Assembly (NCBI GenBank): GCA_020744425.1
Contig: JAGMUV010000009.1
Span: forward strand, 496,001 to 560,000
Direction of reading: 5' to 3'
DNA: 64,000 bases
From: Dactylonectria macrodidyma
Lineage: Eukaryota; Ascomycota; Sordariomycetes; Hypocreales; Nectriaceae
Every line of letters starts with the position of its first letter. Position 1 is the first letter of the stretch. Position numbers and translations under genes: made by a program. Below are positions 56,938 through 64,000 of the stretch, in pieces. Under the pieces are notes generated by a model. It did no database searches. It had not been told where the DNA came from and was given only the letters and a program-made list of their open reading frames with translations.

Positions 56938-59900
56938 TTATTTCTTTACCTTTTTGCCGCCAACCGCGCCCATGACTTCCTGAACGTGCCTCCCCACTCT
57001 AGGATACACATCCTTGTAGGCATCACTTCCCATCCAGCAATCTAAGTGTCCTCGGCCATTAAAGACCTCGCGCTCGTACCACTGCCGGCCGTGCGCCTTG
57101 CACAGGGTTGTGTAGCTGATGTCGGTGCTCTCGGGCGCGTAGACGGTGTTCTTCTCTCCGGAGAAGAACAGGATAGGCACGCCCTGGAGTCGGGCCAGGT
57201 TCTCAGGAGTCACCAAGTTGACCAGCGCGGGGGCGTTTGTCAGGACGGTGTCAGCTTGGCCCATCTCCATCAGGTGCGAAAGAGAGCGCATGGTTGTGCC
57301 GCCAAGGAAGTGGTGCAGGTTGGCGTGAGTAGCAGCGTTGAGCTTGGGATGAGACCAGAGTCTAGAAGCATGTTAGTTACTGGTTTCAAACACCAAGGCG
57401 TCGAGTTGGGAACGTCTTGGATAAAGACTCATCACAAGCAAGACGCTTTCACATAAGAAAAATCAAAAAACGTACCGGCCAAACACAAGAGAGCTCCTGT
57501 GACAAACGACGCTCTTGCAAATCTCATCTGCATCTCCCACAGGATAAAACCTAAGAAGCTGGTTCAGAGCTCTCTGCGTAAGTCCATCACCAGATCCAGA
57601 CGAGCAGTCAAACCAACTGCCCACAGCCTTCTCGTAGATATCATCCGCCCCAATCGGCAGGATGCTCTTCAGGTAGTTGACCTTGGCGAAGCGCGGGTTC
57701 ATAAAGACGTTGGACGCCGTGATACCTGCCAGCCAAGAAGCGGGAATCGTGCCATCTAGTAGACCCGACGACAGAGCAACCGAGCCTGCGCAGTGTGCGA
57801 TGACATAAATCTTCTGGGGTGCAAGTTCGGACGTCTTTTCGGTCTTGCTGGACCGGATGTAGTTCAGCGCGGCGAGAATATCCAGTCTCGCATCATACGT
57901 CGTGTGGCCTTCACGAGCAACGACTGTTCTGCCGACTCGGTGCGTCACGCAGTAGCACCGATAGCCCTGCTCGGTGAACCATTGGATTGCGTTCTTCTCG
58001 ATAGTAGGCAGAGCGAAGATTTGGTGGTCAACCGACGCTCCAGGAACGAAGAGGATGGTCGGCGCAGGGTCGTCGTTCCCCTTGTACTTGGGGTTCCACA
58101 TGCAGAGTGAGGATGCCACTCCATCTGATGCCTTGACCTGCGTCATCTGAGAGATGGGCGTAGGCTTAAATGAAGATGTGCGAACCGAGGGATACTCCAT
58201 GGCAGACAGTGGGGAGAAGAACAGGCTGCTAGCCTGCTTGGTGAAGTAGCTCAAAAATGAGACGGCTGATCTCGCGCGGCCAAAGAGCGTCGGCGCAGTT
58301 GGTTCCAGCGTCTTCATCTCAGAAGCAAAGTCCTTGGGATAGATATACAACGTGCCTCTACCCACAACTTTGTTATTCCAGTCCGGATCCGTGATGGTGC
58401 TGTACAGCGTCGTCGTCGCTCCCCACAACATGCGCGGTGAAAAGGACACGGCCGTGCTGACGACCTTGTAGCCGTGGAAGTGCAGAACTTTACCTGATGG
58501 CGCGACCATGTCGAAGTCGTAGATGAAGTTAAGCGTATCTGGTCGGCCGGGGTCTTGACTCATGAGCTGGAAGCGGCCTCGATGGACCATGAAGGGGCCA
58601 CCGAGGGTAGGGCAGCAAAAGGTTCCGGTTAGGACGCCGGAGTGAAGAGTGCTGTTGACGACTGAACTACGGTTAGCATTGAGTTTATGAAGAGGGCATA
58701 TTAAGTCTCACGGTTATCAACATCCCATGTTCTCACACTCAAGAAGAACCTCGCTGACTCGCATCGGCCTTTTGCAGCCCGCGTCGCAATTTCAAAGTCG
58801 TCGATGTCGTCACCCGTGTGGATGTACCCAGCCATAATCTCCGTGAAGCCAATCCCCGCGGACTGATTATCGGAAGCTTGAGTGATCTTGTCCTGGATAA
58901 CCTTGACAGTCAAGTCTTCATCAAATGGGAACTGAGGTTGGTCAAAGTTTTCAAGGAGCCCTGTTACCGTATCTCATTAGTAAGTATCATGCCGCATTCA
59001 GAAATAACGTACGGTTCTTTGTCTCGTAGTCAATGTAGATGTTCTTCTTCTTAGCGACGAGCTCGACTGATCGCTCTGCCAAGGCGGTAATGGTCGCGAA
59101 AGGATTCACGCCCACGGCAGCTGGGATCACCGCGCTGTCTACAACGACAAGGCCTTCGTGGACTTCCTCTCCATGACCCGTGAAGACTTCTCCGATGTGG
59201 TTAACAACACCAGAGGCTCCCGTGCCGTCTTTGCTCATGCGAGCACCACCGCTTGATAACCGTTAGTCTGCATGAAATCTTGAAGGTTGGGAGGACGCAA
59301 CTTACATAGGATGAACAGTGACTTGTTGTTGTCCAAGAACCGAATACGTAGGATTCGGGACAAAGGTGCCCCCCACCGCGTCGGTGGCTCCCTGCAAAAA
59401 CTTGTGAATGCGATTCACAGAGTCTGATCTTCCCACACCAGAGTATCGCAACACTGGCTTATCCTTCTTGAGCGTCAAGCCTCCTTGGCTGCCTACACAT
59501 TACTTCGTCAGTCACAGCCTCGTCGAAATCATGCACTCAATCACCACGTACTATCGTGTGACATGACCAGATACACGGCCGTCTTCTGCACGCTGCCGCC
59601 CTGGTACAGCGGGCCCAAGAACTTGCTGCCCAGACGGGCCGTCGCCTTGACGAGCGTCTGGTACACGCCGGCCGAGGTGCCTCGAATCTGGCCAGGGAGG
59701 TGTTCCCAGGCCGTGAACATGAAGGGCGCAATGGCCCACGGGATGGACGCGTCTTCGATCACGAAGCCTTCCAGCGGGTTCTGTGTGTCTCTCAGGTCGA
59801 TGACGCCGGTGATGCATGGACCGGTGGCTCTTTCTGGAGTTGGGTAGGGAACTCCTAGGGCGTTTGCGTCGAAGTCCGTGTTGTATCTAGTTGATGCGAG

Positions 59901-61243
59901 TTAGTACCGGACGGTTTGCAGGACTCAGATCTCTTACCCAAAAGCCAGCATGTCTCCATTCCCACTCATCTCCGTCCCCACATCATCACTCATATCCAGC
60001 CCCATCTGCCTGCTCCTCAGCAGAATCTCTGTGCTGCCCAGACTACCCGCGCCCAGAAATACGCACTCCCTAGCATGCACCCACATCAAGTCCTCGTACA
60101 TCATATCCCCAAAGGCAGTCCTCTTACCACCGTGCCACGCGAACCAGACAATCCAGCCCTCGCGGTCCTTTGCCTTTTCCACATAGCGCACCTCACACTC
60201 GCAGAAGATCTCAGCGCCCCAGTTCCACGCGTCGGCGACGTACGTGACCAGCGTCGTCGTCTTGGAGCCGTCGTTGATGCCCGTGGCGTCCATGCCGGTA
60301 AGGGTCGACTTATGCATGAAGACGCCCGTCGAGTTGGGTCCGTCTTCAAATCGCGTCGTCTGCGGCACGCGGTAAAAAGACTTTTCCCAGCCCATCAAAG
60401 CGGCTTGGCGTTCGAGGAGGTCCAGCTTGGGGAGGGATGGGAAGGATTCAGGATATTCGACTGGTTCGAGGACGGAGCGGGCACGATTATAATCTAGAGA
60501 GGGAGTTGTGTTAGTGAGTAGCCTGTATATCCGGTGGGGGATAACAGCAAGATCATTTGAAAGAAACATGGACTGTACTCACACTTTTTCCACTCCAGAC
60601 TTCCTCTCAATTCCTGGGGCCAGACATCCAATTCGAGGACCTTGGGCGTCACCTCCAAAAATACATTGGCATTCAACAGACTCGTCCCACCCAAGCCATT
60701 CCCAACATACGCATTCTGCCCATCTCCCACAACAATGTGATACAAGCCAGTCGGATTGCCCCTATCCATCAACTTGCCCTCCTTACCCCTCCGATCACCC
60801 GGAGCGAGCTCCCCGCTGACGTGCACCTCCTTGATGGCGTCGTCGAGTGTCTCCGGGAACTCGCCGGGCCACTTCTCGCGGCCCATCTCGAGGACGCACA
60901 CGGATCGCCGGCCGCGGGCCATTCTGCTGGCGGCTACGCCGTCGCCGTAGCCGGAGCCGATGACGACGACGTCGTATGACTGGCGGAGGAGCTCGACGGG
61001 TCGTGAGAGGCGAGGGTAGGCTTCCTTGCGAGGTGTTGTTGGGGGCGGCGTGTCTGGTGAGGGACGGATGGGTGGCCGCCAGGGAGGCACTCCAGTATCT
61101 CCTAGCTAGACATCAGAGCACGTTATGATAGGGGGGGTAAATAGGAGATTAGTACCATTTGTCTGTTGGTTGTTTACCTCATCTTCAATATCGGTGCCAG
61201 AGGAGTCCCTTCCACTGACATGGCCGTTGCCATTCATGTCCAT
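56938..61243 (-). CDS. GMC oxidoreductase/alpha-beta hydrolase fusion protein (cholesterol-oxidase-like)
   Basis: Nine exons: 61243-61178, 61105-60583, 60493-59938, 59886-59552, 59492-59306, 59251-59013, 58960-58712, 58661-57476 and 57361-56938. They sum to 3765 nt, or 1254 residues. Residues 66-700 are a GMC/cholesterol-oxidase-like flavoprotein: FAD motif VVIGSGYGDGVAASR, GLGGTSLLNANVF, then HPIGGARM with the catalytic His and DSAVIPAAVGVNPFATITA near its end. A linker domain of about 200 residues follows. The C-terminal alpha/beta hydrolase has FVPGASVDHQ for the oxyanion side, nucleophile elbow IAHCAGS with Cys at about 1009 in place of Ser, and the acid-base His in GRGHLDCW. The likely reaction is oxidation of a sterol or other alicyclic alcohol coupled to hydrolysis of the product (inference). 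No signal peptide is seen. Confidence 0.88.
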
Positions 61244-62674
61244 GGCAAAGGCAGAGCAATGTTCGCTCTGGGCCTCAGAACGCAAATAATAGACAGAAGC
61301 TCGAGAGAATACAAGACAACTGTGGGACCGAACACTCAATTTGAAGAGTATACGACTTTCAATTATCGGGGGAATCAAAAGCAGGCCTCCGGTCAGAAAG
61401 CGACTCGTCCGTCCAGAGACACGCCTCTTATATGCTGATGCATTCCGCCCCAATCCTCCCACCACCACACCTCTCCCATTCCCTCTCGTCATTTTCCCGC
61501 CATTTTCACATGCTTTATCACATGGCAAACCTCAGCCTCAGCAAAAAAAGAAAGAAAGGCAAACTTGTGTAAGCATGTTTACGCCACACAGGCCATGTTG
61601 ATTGTTCTCTCTTACTCATCCCACCATCTTTTTTCGAAATATGCTCCCTAAGGAGAACGCTGATTGGCCGATTTTCAAGTGCCGGTGTGTCAGACGGGTG
61701 AGGATACTGCATGCCTTGCATCTTCGCCGAGCGTCGCACAGCCCTGCGCGCATCCATTCCACTGCTACTGCATCATTCCAGCCGTTCAGCCCCTCTAGTC
61801 AGCGTCTAGCCAATGAGACGGTGTTGTTGGTAGGAGAATAGTCTGGGCGTAAGCCAGGTCGTCAGCCGTGGCGTAATACGAGCGCAAACCCCATCGAATG
61901 CCGGGGCAACCATGACATACATGGGCATCAGATCCTTATCATTGATGCGGCCAATCTCTCTCGGCGTCCATCATGATGCGTTGCTGCTGTGTCGTGACTG
62001 GCTGCTTTTCAGGCGCCCCTATCCACAATTTTTGCCTACCTACAGGACGATTTGTCCCCGAAGGCGTTGCTGACTGCGTCAGAATATGGCAGCATTTTGT
62101 GGTGCGAGATAATTGTACGTAAGGTAGGATTTGCGTCTTTGTTTGCTTTTTCTCAGCGGGCTGACTCCAACGGGAAGGTCCGCTAATTGATGAATCCAGT
62201 GTGGCTTAACACAACACAATCAGAGGCGGGGCATACTGTAGCTAAAGTCGCAGAACAAAGACTAATTGAATGCCTTCGGGCAGAAGTATGACTCGCTGTC
62301 ATTTGTATGCGAACAGGAGAGTCGACGTTAGAGCGTTTGCGACGTTCAAGCCACAGTAGTCCCCTGGCTAGTAATTAATTACAATTCTTACTTGTCTCGG
62401 CAGGCAAATCTTATCCATCTTAGCAGCCTATATCTCAACGTTGCACCGAAGATGTCATCTTCCGATCCCATACATATGCACAATCACGTGTCTAATGTTT
62501 GGTAGGCAAGGATGACCAGCATCGGCACCCAGTTGAGCAACATCATTCCAGACACAATATGACTCTTCTTTAGATCGAGATCAATTCTATGACTTTTGAG
62601 TCTAATCTATTGGACCTTTGTGCAGTCTCTCGCCGTTTCTCGTAACATTCTCATCTCCCAGAACTGTCGTCCCG
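61244..62674. other. Intergenic region upstream of the fusion gene
   Basis: About 1.43 kb, with the fusion gene promoter near 61250-61450. No gene supported. Confidence 0.4.
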
Positions 62675-63004
62675 TCACTCCTTGCTTGGCGGCGTCCAAT
62701 CCTCCAGACCCGGCTGATCAACCGACCTCCACATGAAGCACACCTCAACGCCCTTGCACGCATGGCTCAAATGCCCATCGGTATGCTCGCTATCATACAA
62801 CCTCCTGAGGAAATCCTTCAACCCCGGCACCAGCGGCTTCAGTTCCGCCTCGGAGCCGTCCTGCGTTGCGGCCCAGAGCGTCACGACCGCTCCGTCGATG
62901 ACCTTTGTCCAGTCGGGCTTGACCGAAAGCGTCTCGCTGTTGATCTTGTTGATGACCGCCCTGACGGCGTCGTCGAGCGCTGTGTCGCTGTTGCGGCCAG
63001 GCAT
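62675..63004 (-). CDS. Small conserved-looking hypothetical protein
   Basis: Intronless, 109 residues, ATG in favourable context (CAAAATGCC) with a C/A-rich leader. Regular amphipathic sequence: ALDDAVRAVINKINS, then WTKVIDGAVVTLWAATQDG, VPGLKDFLRRLYDSE. No signal peptide or membrane segment. I recognise no family. Third-position GC preference fits a real gene, and the alternating strands and helices suggest a compact alpha/beta fold. Confidence 0.55.
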   Translation of the reverse strand: MPGRNSDTALDDAVRAVINKINSETLSVKPDWTKVIDGAVVTLWAATQDGSEAELKPLVPGLKDFLRRLYDSEHTDGHLSHACKGVEVCFMWRSVDQPGLEDWTPPSKE

Positions 63005-64000
63005 TTTGTATTGGGTCTGTGAGTGCGTGGAGTATGTGTTTTTCCGTAAATGTTTTGTGCTTGTGTTTGTGTTTGTGAGGTTGAGCCGAAGTAGATTATT
63101 TGATCTGCTAGCTGTGTGTTTGGTGTAATGAGGACTTGATCAAGTTATGCTGAAGCTGGACTTTATACTTATTCTTGATCCATTGAAGGGTCCTGATTAA
63201 CTGCATCTCCTGGTAGCACGAGCATCCTATCATTGTTCACGAGATGTCCCGGCGGTAACAAGTCCGTGATGCGGTCGTCACTGCTCAGTATTGATCATGA
63301 TGATGTGTGTTTCAAACCAATTCATTGATGTTCAACACATTTTCTATGCGCATTGTCACAGCCTAACTGCTCAATCATTCTCTGAACTGACCAACGGAAA
63401 AATAGCGCAAAGCGGCTACTGTGGAGGTAGTGTGACGATTTGGCGGATACGACAGACATAACCACACGCCCAGCATCATCTGGCCGGGCACGCAGTAGCA
63501 AGCAAGGAACTGATCAGATCAATAGGCACGGGTAAGGGAGGAATTCAGGCAGAACAGATCAAATTAAGTCACAGGAAAAGCTCAAAAAAATGAAAAGAAG
63601 ACTGAAGAGGCATCTGGAAGCATGCCCTTCTAGAGAACTGTCTCTCCGTAGTCCCTCATACCTAACCACCTTGCGATCAGATCCATTTTGTGGTCCTGTG
63701 CGGCAGCTTAGGTAGTTTCCCAAGTAAACAGCACGTACCTCGCATAAGTGGCAAACAAGTGACCTTCAATCTCATCATGTCCAGGCGTCAGCCGCAAAGA
63801 GCTCTTTACTCGCAAGATATCTTCTCGTCGCGAAGGGATGTTCCCCCGTTCTTCTAGCCACCGCCCGCCCTGTAAGTCCTCCCAACATTATTTACCCACC
63901 CCCGTTTGAGGTAGGGGGCGCTAATTGGATAGGTTTGTCAAGGGAACCATGTAAGTTCCTCCGTGAACTACACTAGCATAGGTTGTTCCGGCACTAACCC
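63005..64000. other. Right-end intergenic region
   Basis: Nearly 1 kb with no supported gene; the first part holds the promoter of the small hypothetical gene. Confidence 0.4.

Noticed and set aside
1..64000. CRISPR arrays, bacterial operons, secondary-metabolite backbone genes
   Set aside because: None seen; introns and gene families are fungal and there is no polyketide or peptide synthetase.

Overview
The window is nuclear DNA of a filamentous ascomycete (Pezizomycotina). Short GT-AG introns of about 45-70 bp sit in nearly every gene. Two zinc-cluster (Zn2Cys6) regulators, a regulator that has lost its DNA-binding domain, a C2H2 regulator, a PTH11-like receptor and several secreted cell-wall enzymes are typical of plant- or soil-associated Sordariomycetes (Hypocreales is a guess). 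Gene models were spliced by hand; for nearly every gene the exon phases close in frame, and those totals are given as internal checks.

Layout. 0.2-12.5 kb: a C2H2 regulator with an unresolved 5' end, a 14-exon P450, a major facilitator transporter and a Zn2Cys6 regulator. 14.5-23.4 kb: a GH18 chitinase, then a compact block of aldehyde dehydrogenase, tail-anchored cytochrome b5, RidA-type imine hydrolase, an mARC-like MOSC molybdoenzyme and NADH-cytochrome b5 reductase. 25.7-33 kb: a frameshifted orphan gene, a degenerate minisatellite, an F-box/ankyrin protein, a short-chain dehydrogenase, a pectate lyase and a tRNA-like relic. 33.6-53.4 kb: a Zn2Cys6 regulator with microexons, a PTH11-like receptor, an alcohol-oxidase-like GMC flavoenzyme, a P450, a P450 reductase paired convergently with it, a sugar/inositol-type transporter and a regulator-like gene without a zinc cluster. 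54-63 kb: two truncated genes abutting head to head (chitinase C-terminal part and LysM repeats), a 1254-residue GMC oxidoreductase/alpha-beta hydrolase fusion, and a small orphan gene.

The most interesting part is 16.2-23.4 kb. The mARC-like protein, cytochrome b5 and b5 reductase are the three parts of the known electron chain that reduces N-hydroxylated compounds. Here they lie together with an imine hydrolase and an aldehyde dehydrogenase. The chemistry chains logically: N-OH to N-H reduction of an oxime gives an imine, RidA would hydrolyse it to an aldehyde, and the dehydrogenase would oxidise that to an acid. The mARC-like and reductase genes share one divergent 646-bp promoter carrying an inverted TTGTCCGAC repeat. 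The pathway is an inference from co-location.

A second candidate module is 33.6-53.4 kb. An imperfect 41-42 bp element is shared by the region upstream of the Zn2Cys6 gene and the alcohol oxidase/P450 intergenic region, which suggests common regulation of an oxidative catabolic set.
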